Shown piece after piece: positions 13,479 to 26,800 of a stretch of 64,000 nt of DNA (positions are counted from its first letter, which is position 1; each line of letters opens with the position of its first letter). The notes below the pieces were generated by a model. That model searched no databases. It had not been told where the DNA came from and was given only the letters and a program-made list of their open reading frames with translations. Source of the DNA: Apostichopus parvimensis (taxonomy: Eukaryota; Echinodermata; Holothuroidea; Aspidochirotida; Stichopodidae). The stretch lies in the NCBI GenBank assembly GCA_000934455.1, contig KN883802.1, forward strand, positions 91,274 to 155,273, in the 5' to 3' direction. The position numbers were made by a program, and so were the translations under genes.

Positions 13479-14857
13479 CTATTTTGAAGTACTATAGTTG
13501 TTATCAATTAGCATAGGAATTCTTTTTGTCCTGCCTTCATCGTTTTTATTTGATGATTCACGAAAATCCTTAAGTTCCTGCTCTACTGTGCTCACATATT
13601 TAGCAACACAAAGTTCTTGTATGAACTGGTGGCGACACCTAAAGCCATAACTAGTATTCGTGCTGTCCTTATCTAATTTACCTTCACCTGAAATAGGGCA
13701 AATTTTCAGAATGCCGCACAACAAACTGATATCTCCTTTCCCTTCTTCTAGCTGCTCTATGGATAAAGTATCCTCTTTTAGAAATAATCTGCCTATCATT
13801 AGTTCCATACTATCAATGGCTGTAGCTGCTAGGAAATGTTTCGTGACCACAACATGGCGTAGATAGAGACACTTTACGAGTAATTTAATGATTGATGGAA
13901 AGGAAGTAAGATCGATACCGACTGCATGCTTGTTCATGATGCCATATTTATTAGACACAAGAAGTTGAATAACAATCCCCATAAGAAGAGTATCTGCATT
14001 AAGTTTCAATAAATCATTTCTTTCAAGAATTGACCAAACTGAACGGCTTATAACATTAACATCATCATTACCATGTGGCTCTACCTCTGTTTCGCTGCTG
14101 AGTTCTTGGAAAGTTTTAGTTGGAAACTGAGCTTGTTCCTTTAACGTCTTGTAGTAGACACACATTTGTTTTATATACGACTTTAACTCATCTTCTTCAA
14201 ATGATAAAAAGTTAACGACAGCGAATGAGTCACGAAATTGAGGAGGAAAACAGGGTCGCGAAGTCAACCAAATTCGTACATTATTATTGACTTCAGCAAG
14301 TTGAATCAAATTTTGAAACGTCAAATAACTTTGCTCACCACTTTCCTTGCGACCAAGTTTTAAATTTACATCTGAAAATTCGTTACTGCCATCAAATATC
14401 AACAGACATCTTTCATTTTTAATAATGAACTCTATGTTTTCAATTTTGCAATCTTCCGGTAGTTGCTTTGAAATTTCCTCCGCTATATTTCCATTCAGAT
14501 TTGTATTTTGCAGATTGAGAAAAAATAAAATTATTTCATCAGTTTTCATCTGCGACCATAAAAATGATACCTGCTTGACAAAAGAAGTCTTGCCACATCC
14601 AATATCCCCAACGAACAAAACACGTCTGAGTGTTTTGCTTTTATCTGACTTAAAGAAAGACAAGGTAGACATTTGCTCCGTTTTTCCATCAGGCCATGTG
14701 ATATGTACTTGCGTCTCAGCGTAGAGGTTAGTATTTGAGATCAAATGGTCGTGTTTGATTGTCTTCTTTTCTCCATCAGTCGCAAGAAAGTATTCTTCCC
14801 AAGGTAAAGGTATCGGGCATATATTTTGGTTATAAGCCTCCATAAGTGATGTCTTAC
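13479..14857 (-). CDS. Gene A last exon: NACHT domain
   Basis: A single 1,379-nt exon encodes 458 cytoplasmic residues. Walker A is VGDIGCGKTSF (lysine and threonine intact). Walker B is LLIFDG followed by SNEFSD. A sensor-like RIWLTSRP follows, and a CRHQFIQELCVAKYV stretch near the C-terminus matches the F-H-x-x-QE-aAk-y winged-helix region of NACHT proteins. The domain is thus complete enough to bind and hydrolyse NTP. About 90 residues precede Walker A, including WEEYFLATDGEK and a TWPDGK motif also seen in gene B (ETPDGE). There are no leucine-rich, WD or TPR repeats after it; the protein ends NNYSTSK. The acceptor at 14858-14859 keeps the frame set by the TM exon. Confidence 0.85.
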
Positions 14858-17800
14858 CTACGAAATAAAATGACGAATTGGTGATGCTTATTCCTGATGT
14901 GAGAGAACTCCTTACTGTAAAACTCAAAATAAAAACTCCCAAAAATGTTTTGTACGTAAGCTTGTTGATAGACTTGCAATATTACGTTTTTTTCCGAATT
15001 TAAGTTTACGGTACACAGTAAGCAAATAACATCTTTTCAATTAACTATTAAGTTACTTTTGCAAATGAATTATTTTTGAGGTATGCCATTATTTATTTGA
15101 AACATGTTTGAACAATGCCAACGGTCTGATACTCGTAAAACTGAGTCACGTTCGGAAATAACTAGCAATGAGATGATGTTCATCACTCATGTTGATCCTC
15201 TGATTGTCTTCAATACAATACTATATCGCTTATGGTGATTTTAACATTTTCAAGGTTTTCCGATTTTAAATTATCCCAAGATTTAAGACTTAGTTTTGTT
15301 TCCAATTGCGTAATAAACAACCATAATTGTACCGATATATACTCATTAGACTATCACATACATGTACATATACCGTATCTATTAAAGGAATAGATTTAAT
15401 AATCAATTGTATTGATTCGGTTTTCTAATTCAATTCCTTTCATCCTTTAGTCTATGAGTTTAGAAATATTGCAGTCTAGAAGTTCTTTTAATTTTTGAAA
15501 TAATGCATTAACAGTGATAATAATTTTCGTTGAACCAAGCATCATCTAATAGAACACAACTGGATAAATGTTAACTTGTGTTAACTTTATGAAACATACC
15601 AGGTTGACTAGGCCAAGCGAGAAAAAAACAAATAACAAGTATGATGGCTAGAATTCCCGCTAACGAAAATCGTCCTGAAAGATAAAATATAGGAAACTTT
15701 GCTGCCTCTTTTTACGTATTTATGGTATGCTACGTGGTATAAATTTTTAGGTAAGTATATAGTATTAGGGTTACCATACATCAGAATTCCCCGGATATAC
15801 TCTCATTTTGATTTCTTAACTTAGCGCCTGGGCGGACTTACATTTTTAAAACAATCCGGAATCTTGGTTAGACACATTTGTAAGAATTAAAAAGTTTCTG
15901 TACCGAACAGATCAATTTCAGTTTTCCCACACGAAGAGGAGAAACGCCTCACCTTGCCCACCTTGTCCAGCAGGCCGTGACAAATTTCATCAGATAAAAT
16001 ATGGTAACCATTAATACGTGATGATTCAGCTCTTATTTGCGTTTCATCTTACATGTCAAACTTTATGCTTGATGGTCACAATTGTTTGAGGTGTTATGTA
16101 CGGTATTGACCATCAGACGTACATTAAGAAAAGCACAGAGAGACACATGAACTGCTTAATTTCTATAATTCCATTTGTATTATCCTGTGTGATAAACTCC
16201 TCACCGTATATTCCTTAAAATACAGCTAAAATGAAAGTCCGATACATCATCCGATACGAAAGTATGAAAGTACATTCTAATGGATATTTAATGGAATATA
16301 TAAACAAAGTATTAATTAAAGAAACTTGTTAATAAACTATACGCACCCACATACTCGCACACAAAAGAAAGAAATGGAGCAACAACTTCAATTTTAACGG
16401 TGACCGCTTTTGTGACCATTTCCCCATCTGAAGATACATGTTCAACAGTGTATACGCCTTCCTGTTCATGACGAAGATGGTTTATGATAAGTGAGCCGTC
16501 TTCTGTAATTCCGTAAATTTTACAATTTGCCACTGACATCGTTCCATCTTCAATTTGTGCGATTGAGCTCGAGTGGGTTCCTCTGTACCAGTTTACGTTT
16601 CTCCCCATCAGGTAACAGCTGATGATTGCTGTACGACCTTCCTTGTATGAAACAGTGTTTCGACAAGTGAGGACGGAAGCTTAAAGGGCAATAGAAAAGT
16701 AATTCGAGCGATTACAACTAAACTTTTTATGGATTGGATATCATTTACAGGTATATTTGATTAAAAGGAGCCTATGGTAGATTTGCCAAATTCGGAAGCA
16801 ACGTGCATGCCTTTTTTAAGTATTAAAGTTTAAACCCACTCAGGTCAGTTAATATTGATTCGTTATAGAGTTTACTGCAATGAGAATCTTTTCAGTTGAA
16901 CCCCTCTGTCTTAGCTCAATCCTGTATTGTTATTGCCAAATAACCTAGTAATAGCACTCTCACTTTACAATGTGTCGTCATTATAAGTGATATTAATTTT
17001 AAGCCCAAAACAAGTTTAAGGACATTATAAGAGTTACCTCTTATATAAACGTGGACCATTCTTGTTTGTGTTTTTACTCCATCTGGCGTTACATATTCAA
17101 CATAATAGGATCCTTCCTGTTTATGACGAAGATGTTTTATAGTAAGAGAAACGTCTTCAGTTAATGCGTAAAGGTTATTATCTGTTATTTGTATAGTTTC
17201 TCCTTCAATTGTTGCAACAGGGTAGTGAGGAGCAGTTTCCATGTACCATCTAACATTTGGCATCTTTATCAATCCACACCTGATGATGGCTTCATTTCCT
17301 TCCATAGCTGAAACCGTTTTTGGACAATGAAGGTTCGAAGCTGTAAAGATATTTTCTAAAACCAGAAATAGAAACTGAGAGATCGTAAGTGATTTCGCCA
17401 ATAATGTGCCAAGTGAGTCATATTATAATTAAATTATTCAAAGTTAATACAAACTTGAAGTTGTATTCAAGGTAAAGGAAACGTAGAAACTATAGTTTAT
17501 TTTTTTAAAGATCGTTCAATGCAGTTACCGCTGTTCCTATAGTAAAAGTGAGTGGGTAAATGGACATATGGGAAAACAGGTACTTTGTTTTAATCATACC
17601 TCATGTATATTTGCAGAATCTTACATCTTTCTGGCAAATATACTTCAATTTCACTGTCTTTCAAACAAATACTTATTGTTTGGTATAAATGCGTCGCATA
17701 GTTTTTAAGGCTAATATGTATATCGTTACACGAAGTAATCTTAATAACGTAGTAAATATTACGTTGTGGGATTTGATGATTGATCGCAGAGTTACTTCAG

Positions 17801-20800
17801 TTTTAATGTATCACATAGAGCTGTTACGCATCTACGTCGACCATCTACAACCTGTGCTAAGCATCCTCTCCTTCCTTGCACGAATGATTGATTTGTTAGC
17901 ATTACGACACTTTAAGACTAATTTGGTTTTGTTGTTAATTTGATTGGGTACTTTAAAGCTTAATATAGCTAGTTTCTATTCAATGCAAAGACTGCTGTAA
18001 CCTGATTCCCGTTTACGTGTGTTTAGGACTCAAGTGACTTCCCATATTGATGAGTAGTGATTTCACTTTCTATGTCCTAAATGTGTATCGATACCTCTGT
18101 TTCTTTCTCATATTTCTTACACCTGAATGATTTGTTGTGGTTCTAGCATTTTTCCTTGAAAGTATCTCATGAGAGACCAAGGTATGTATTCTATTTGAAC
18201 ACTGACGTTACTGTGACTTTGTATATTATGGAGCTCGTCAAGCACTCCCTATTTCCGTACAGCTGCAAGTCTTCAGGGGTCATTTGCTTGGCTTCCCCTC
18301 TGATAAGTGCATGATGCAAGTTTATAGCGTTACCTTTTATGTAAACGGCGACCGTTCTGATTTCTTTTCCTCCATCTGAATATGAATATTCAACAGTGTA
18401 AAAGCCTTCCTGTTCATGTCGAATGTGTTTAATGATAAGAGAACCGTCGTCAGTTAGTTCGTAATCGTTATTATCTGTTACTTGTGTTGTTCCACCTTCA
18501 ACTGTTGCAATCAGGTTTGAGTGAGGAGCAGTTCCTACGTACCATGTAACGTTTGACATCTTCGCCAATGCACAACTGATAACAGCGTCACGGCCCTCCT
18601 CAGCTGCAACCTTTCTTGGACAATTCAGGGTGGAAGCTTTTAAGAATATTTTAAAGGATAAAGAGAAAATAGCACGAAAAATAATATATAATATTATGGA
18701 AATGGTATTTATGTTTACTCAGTGGTAAAAAACACTTATAAGTATAGTCGTTAGGATACGGGAAGCACACATGCTAGTACTTGTACAATTCATTATTTAG
18801 GACTTGTAGTTCATTCCATGCCGTTACTGTTAATTAAAACTATAGAATCATACACTGAATATTACTGAAAACGTGTCATTTACCCCAGGAAGATCCTTGC
18901 ATTTTCATTGGAAATGTATTTAAAATAGCTCAGTAACATTCAAATTTGAAGTCTTTGTAAGTGACATTAGTGTCAAATCGTTAAAGTAAGTTTTAATTGT
19001 TAATGTAAGCTTTTGTAAGCTTTAATTTGTAAGCTTTAATTTTCAAGCTTAACTGTCACAAAAAATATAAATATATCAGTTTTGAGTGTATAGTTTAGCA
19101 ACCCACCATTACAATAGTTTAAGCAGTCCTTTATTAAATTGACATTCCTGTCGCCTTAAGTTACTTTCTTTGCCAAAAGTTACTTTGAAAATTGAGTAGT
19201 TTATAAACGCGTGTTGGCAACACGGCATATGAACTGAAATAATTATACAAGTGATGCATTTGTGATGACACAAAACGAATTTTGTTTTATATCATGTAAA
19301 TCAACTGATATTTTGAATAGTGTTCATACAAAAAAGAAAGTAAGTTATGTTGGCAACAACTCGAACCATGTATAGTAGACGTTAACACAATTCATTTGGA
19401 TAAAATACCTGTTATTTTGACAGTGATGGTCTTGATCTTTTTCGTTACATGCGCAGCAAAATATTCAATTGTGTAGGTCCCTTCCATCTCTTGCCAAACA
19501 TTGTTAATAGTAAGCGAGTAGTCTTCATTTAATACGTATAATCTGTCGTCAATTACTCTTCTTGTTCCATTCTCATTTGTTGCTATCCTCTTGGAAAGAG
19601 TGGCGCTTGCAAAGTACCATGTGACGTTGCCCTTCTTTTCCAGTATGCAGCTTATGATTACTTTACTTCCATTTTTAACTACTAGTACTTCTGGACAGTG
19701 TAGAGATAAAGCTTTAGAAAGGAAAACCAGCCAGGCTTCCTTTTAGTACATTTTAAAATGAAATACGATTACATTTCCACATAGACTTTGTATGAAACGT
19801 TTAATCTTGAAAATCAATGATTACGTAGGAATGTCTCAATTGGCTACAGCAGAATTCGTTGATAATTCAAAAACCTAAAAATATGCAGAAGCTCTGAAAC
19901 CTTATGCTACACTCAAGATCGATCAAAGATGTAAGAAGTATTTTTAAGGTTTACAACGTAATACATTAAAAGTGATATCAATCTGACATTGCATTTGTGA
20001 CATTGAGATATAAATCAGGCAATCTCTTGAATATCAGAAAGAAATCTCAATGTAACATAATCACAATTTGATGGATTTTTAAGTAATTCCTGCTAAGATC
20101 TATAAACGATACATTGCAGATGGTTGGAACAGTTACCTATCTTTTTAACAACTATCGTTGCGCTCTGCTTCCTTCCGTACATAGACGATTGCACAACGGT
20201 GTACACGCCTTCCTGTCCACTACGAAGATGTTTAACAATTAAGGAGGAATTTTCAGTTAGTGCATATAAGTCCTCATCTACAACTGATATATTTCCTTTT
20301 TCTATTCGTGCAATTACGTTTGATGGTAGAGCCATTCCGTGGTACCACTTAACGTCAAAATTCACCTTCAGGTCACAGATAACTTTTACTTCACTTCCTT
20401 CTTTGGCTGCGACTTCTTCTGGACAACTCAACGAGGGAGCTTTGACAAAGAACCGCATCAATGGTTAATGTGACTTTAATCATTTAATCATTTAATTGGA
20501 AAACAAAAGTCACAATATTTTGTTCTTCCAAGTGATAATCCCACTGCATGCCAATCATATTATTTAATGGAGATGAGATGAAGCTTAAGTTAGGTCTAGG
20601 AACAAACTGCTTATGTGTGAAAAAAAAAACTGATTCACAGATTCGTAGGCCTGATGATTTGATCCCTTACTATTCGCCTTTATACTAAAATACATGCCTT
20701 AACGAGATGATGAAATGGAATGGCTGTAGAACAAATTGAATATTATATATTACTAATATTATTACTCCTGTAGGTTACTCAAGTTAAAACTATGGATTTT

Positions 20801-23800
20801 TTTACCCTTAATCAAGACGTCTATCGTAGCTATACTATTGGTGTAATCAGAGGTATAGTGTTGAACAGTATAGAAACCTTCCTGTTTATGTGAAATATTT
20901 CTAATGACAAGTGAACCATCCTTGGTTATTCCGTACAGTTCATTTGACATCATTCCATCTTCACTTGTTGTGATTCCGTTCGAGTGAGGAGCAGTTCCAA
21001 AGTACCAAGTGACGTTTGAATTCTCATTCAGATCACAACTGATGGTTGCGTTAGTTCCTTCCTCGAATAAAGCTACTTTTGAACATCGGAGAAAGGAACT
21101 GCTATAAGGCTGGTAACCTAAGTCTTGGAAGTAGAAAATGATGACCACTTATATTATTTTGCTAATAATTAATAGGTAATATATTTCACGTTGACCCTAA
21201 GCAGTGAAATTTACATTTTCAAGGCGCCATCAGTCAGCACAAATAAGATGAAAATGTGCTTCAACAAAGTTTGTTGCATTTGTTATGGTGTATAAGTGAA
21301 TCGGTGGAAGTATTATTTATCATTAAAAGAATTGACTGAGGGAAAATAACTCTGGTAAAGACGCAATTTAAACCTTTTTTTAAACAACGTTTATAGTGGG
21401 ATATTGAACCCAAATGTCTCAATGTCCAAAACCGAGTTTAGATAATTATTTAAATTATCATATGAAAAATGAAAATGAAGAACACATACCCGCTGTTATT
21501 TCATTCATCAAATTCGTAAACCAACCAGGTATGATAGTCTTAATCGTTTCCTCTAGAGACAAAAATGAAAACGTGGAAGTGTTACATTGATCATCACTGA
21601 CGTTAGCTAACGTTCCCCAAATTTGACTACCCAGATGTTTAGTTGTCGAATTACGGCTTTGACTCTTAATTGAAATTATCTTACGAAAAAAAAAGTGATA
21701 AACACGTACCCGCTGTGATCTTAAATTTCGAATACATATTTTTGAAGTAAGCTCCAATTGTTTGATCTGGAAAAAAGAAAGAAATCGTAAACGAGGATAT
21801 GTCATAGCAAAGTGAATTATTTCTTTTCAATTACTTCTCCGAATTTCATTCCAGTATCAAGGCTTCTTGAATTTCGTACACATATTTTTAAAGTAAGCCC
21901 CAAATATTTGATCTGGAAAAAAATCGTAAACGAGGATGTATCATAGCAAAGTGAATTATTTCTTTCAATTACCTCTCCGAATTTCATACCAGTACCAAGG
22001 CCTAATGAACATAAACATAATGCAGAGAGCAGCAGACGGGGTAAATTTACTAAATGTGAACGTATGTAAGGCGAAGCTATATATTTCAATATATTTTAAA
22101 TAAAAATGAGTGATTGCTTTACTAGTACCGTTTGCTTTAGCGAGAGCTTTGGATTCTTCTCCTCTTTCAGTTAAAAAAGAATAATGCTCAACAGTGGCTA
22201 AACCTTTAAGAAACGAAACGATTAGTATTAACTATATAAATAATTACAATCGTATCGTAATTACGTCAGTACAATTTCAAAGTACACTCCTATGTATGAA
22301 CATTTTAAGATTAGACATGATTACGACATGTTTTCGAGAAGAACTGTCAAATTATTATCTGCTTGTTACTATCACATGCACAATGCTGAAACATTTTAAG
22401 CAATCCTTTCAGACTTCAAAACTAATAAAGCAAGTGTTTTAACGAGAGCAACTAATGCAACAAGGAATACCACAAAGTAAAATGAATTAGCCTTTTGATT
22501 GCAAAAAGTCGGTATGAAAAATGTTTAAGTATGAAAAATATGAAAAAAAGTATGAAAAATGTTAAGAAGGCAGAAGAAATGATTCACCAATTAACCGTAA
22601 TATCACATTACACATTGACAACATGATAGCCCCCCCCCCCCCCCCCCCCCACGCCACAGTTTTTTAATCATGATGATGTTTGTCAAACATAATTTTATTA
22701 AAACCGACACATCTTTAAGAGTTGTAGGCAAGAAAGATAAAGTTTCCTTGTATTCCATTCAATTATCTCATGACAATTGATACAATTGTAATAAAAGCCA
22801 TACCAGCTGTTAACACAGATTTAGAGTGAGTCGTTTGTTCTGAAAAGAAAAAGTCGGATGGGAAAATTGTCAATGGAAGTGGAATTGTGTTGCTAAATAG
22901 TATTTCTGTTTCTCTTAAAGGCGGCAAAGAAATGATTCAATAGAATGCTCCGTTCACATGATGAATGGTTTATACATTCTCAAATCGGATATAAGAATAA
23001 TCTAGATTCTTCCAAGAACAGCTCATCGTCATTCATACAGTTAGAATGTTTACGTGTGTTTATTCTACGGCTGCATAAGCAACAATAAATATGACAAATA
23101 ACATGATACCTTGACCGCCTTCGGTCGGTTCACATATATTTCTTACATCATTTGTCCTTTACCTCATATCATATGAATTATGCCACCATATGTTACTACC
23201 ACCCAAGCTCATTTTAATCTCCCTTCATGTCGCGATTGATTAATGTTCAACATTTGCAAAATTTAATCTATCTATATTCAAGTAGGGAAGTGGTCCTTAT
23301 TATCCCAAATGGGTGTTGTTATTGCACAAAATGTCATGTATATCCCAACTAACATTTTAAAGCATAAGTTATTATCTTAAAAATACCGTTAATTTCGATA
23401 ATGACCGTAGATTGCTCCCTCCTTCCATCATTATTATAATAGTATTCAACTGTATAGAAGCCTTCATGTTGATGTCGAAGATCTTTTATTATAAGTGTAG
23501 AGTTAGCATTTATATCGTATAGTTGTTCATCTGCTACTGACTTTATTCCATTTTTAATTTCTGCGATTGGATGAGAGTAAATTGGGGTGCCGAAGTACCA
23601 CTTCACGTTGGAATTTTCTTCCAAGTGACAGTTAATAGTAACTGTACTCCCTTCTTTATCTGAAACCACATTTGGACAATGAAGGAAGGAACCTTAAAAG
23701 AAAAAGATAATTTTTGTTAGATCGTTTTGTGTATTATGTAATATTTACACATATCCATTTAGCATTCACTCACGATCCTCTCTCTCTTGATTTTTCTTCC

Positions 23801-26800
23801 CAAAAAAAATAAAAATATTTAACTACAATTATGACAAAGCATCGCTACAATGTTGCCGTAAAGTATGAGGTGGTACATATTATGTGAATAGATTGAGAAA
23901 GCGATCGGTGGGTTGAAAATATATATGCACAATGCGAACAGGTTCTGAAATCCATTAGATCTTTTGATGCCCAAATCAACTTTAATAATATTGCAAAAGG
24001 AGACCAGAAGCACTAAAAGGAAGAGCAAGAGAAAGATGATTTCATACAATCATAATAAATTTTCCAATAAAACAACTGAAATAAATAATGATTAATTCAC
24101 TAGTACCATTAATTTTGAGAGCAGCCGTGCATTGCTCCTTCCTTCCATCAGTATTGTAATATTCTACAGTATAGAAACCTTCATGTTCATGTCGAAGATA
24201 TTTTATAATAAGCGAACCGTTTGTATTAATTCCGTATATTTGTTCATCAGCTACTAAAATTGTTCCATTTTCAGTTTTTGCGATCGGATAACAGTTAGGA
24301 GAGGTGCCGAAATACCAGTTCACGCTGGAAATCCTGTCTAAATGACAGTTAATAGTTATCATACTCCCATCTTTGTTAGACACCTTTTCTGGACAGCGAG
24401 TTATGGTACCTGCAAGAAAAAACAAACACATAATTAACAAGTGTGTACTTATAAAAAGGACAAAATACAAAAACTCATGACATAATGTTCATCAGTTTGT
24501 GCAAAACTAATGAAATAACATTCTCAAACATTAGTGGCAGCTAATAAATTCACTAATCTTATTTGAGTCAACTCATTCGCTTGAGACTAATTTCACATGT
24601 ATATTAATGGAAAATTATGAATCAGCTTTGAGAAGATATGATCACGAAACCTCCATTCTTTGAACTGAAGTTAATAAGTCTTGAAGTTGTAAACATAAAC
24701 AATATTGATTTACTATTTGTATAAGAAAACTTCCTCATGAAATGTGACGTAACGTGCTATAACAAGATCGATAATTGTTACAAACAACAGTTTTCAAGTC
24801 CCAAGTTGGACATAGCCTTTTTTAAGTTGGTACTAACAATAATTTATGTTTCATAAATAGAAGAAAACATGTTCTCTCTATTTAAAGTACTGGGTTGTGA
24901 GGATACTGTAATTGCTAATTGCAAGAGTATAAATTGACAGTCGGAGCGTTGCGTTATTTTAAAACTTACCTAGTTATTCATTCATCCATATTTTGTGTGA
25001 ATGTTTATCCTGGTGATTATTCATTGAATAATGGTCAGCGAGTAGTGAATTGTCAACAAGTAGTGATAGTGTTTGTAACGTGTGTATACAGATTCTACAT
25101 TACCTTAATTATATTGAAAAGTACAAACATTACCCGAAATTTTAACGGCTACTGTTCTGCTTTCTTTTGACGTATCAGGCATAAAATGTTCAACTAAATA
25201 AACACCTTCTTGCTCAGGACGAATATGTTTGATAATCAGTGATGCATCTTGCTTAATTCCAAAAACTTTATCATCTATCACTGATTTCTTCCCGTCTTCA
25301 GTTTTTGCGATTACGGTCAAATTAGAAAGTGTTCCATTGTACCATCTAACGGATGGTTTCTCTCCAAGTCCACAATTGATAGTAAGGTTATTTCCTCTTT
25401 TGACCACCAATTCTTCTGGACAATCTAGTTGTAAAACTTAGAAAGGGAGCAAACGTTAATAACTTCCTGAACATATTGTAATACGAAGCACCTTTCGAGC
25501 ACAGTGTTCATCAAAGTAACTTGATTTTAAATCTAAGCAAAGATTGACTTATCATTCATTCTTTATCCACAGAATTATACAAAAGTTCTTCTTCAACACA
25601 TACAGTGTTCATTGCGAAAGATCAATCTCAGATTCTTTTCAAAATCTGATCGTATGGTAAGAAATTATATGAAAAAAATCATAAGTGGTACCTTTAATGT
25701 TAATGACAACTGTTGCTCTTTCTTTTATTCTCTCCGACGAAAAATGTTCAATAGTGTATTGACCGGCGTGTTCATTTTGAAGACTTTTAATAATTAAGGA
25801 ACCGTCTTCAGTCAAACCGTACACTGCATTATCTGCTACGGATATTGTTCCACCGTCCATTGTTGCTATTAGATTTGAGCCGAGAGCGGTTCCACTGTAC
25901 CATTTGACGTTGGTCGTCTGTTTTAATCCGCAGTTGATTGTCAGTGCACTTCCTTCTGCAACAGTTATTTCCTTTGGGCATTCGACGGAGTAAGCTTTAA
26001 CAGGAACANNNNNNNNNNNNNNNNNNNNNNNNNNNNNNNNNNNNNNNNNNNNNNNNNNNNNNNNNNNNNNNNNNNNNNNNNNNNNNNNNNNNNNNNNNNN
26101 NNNNNNNNNNNNNNNNNNNNNNNNNNNNNNNNNNNNNNNNNNNNNNNNNNNNNNNNNNNNNNNNNNNNTATCAAAACAAATGGCATTATGTGTGAAATAC
26201 AATTTATTAAAATGACTGTTTACATTTCACAGTATCTGTAATTTTAACGGCTAGCGTCTGATAGAATATATGTTTATTGTAACATGAATTACCCTTAAGT
26301 TTGATATTCGTACAATATAGACATGCCCACGCATTAAAGGATTCATTCAACAACAAATCCCCAAAGACAACATTTTATCTTTCAAGGTAAAGACTAGCGT
26401 AATATTATATATATTGCACAAGTACCTCTGATTTTAAGAGCCAACGTGGATCTCTCTCTTGTTCCATCATATTTAAGATGTTCAATAGTATAGAACCCTT
26501 CTTGTTCATGTTGGATGTTCTTTATGACAAGAGACAAGTTTTCTTTTATATCGTAAATTTCGTGTTTCCATATTAGTGTCTTTCCATTTACGATTTCTGC
26601 AATTGGTTTCGTGTAAGGAGTGGTACCAAAATACCATTTACCGTTGGCCTTTCTTTCCATTCCACAGTTGATAATGACTTCACTTCCTTTTTCTACTAAC
26701 ATATCCTCTCGACATTTGAATTTGGCAGCTGCGCCGGTAAAAAAAAAACAATTATGTAATTTTCCTGTTGAATCACAGTTGTAAGGAAGAACAATACGTT

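Noticed and set aside
16916-17037. Continuation of the frame past the donor of gene A Ig exon 11
   Set aside because: A GTAACT donor in the right phase ends the exon at 17038; the extension is intron.
17341-17401. Methionine plus hydrophobic run (MAKSLTISQFLFLVL) before Ig exon 11, looking like a signal peptide
   Set aside because: It is the pyrimidine-rich intron end read in frame and is followed by the normal AG acceptor; a second start is not needed. It could be an alternative start, but nothing supports it.
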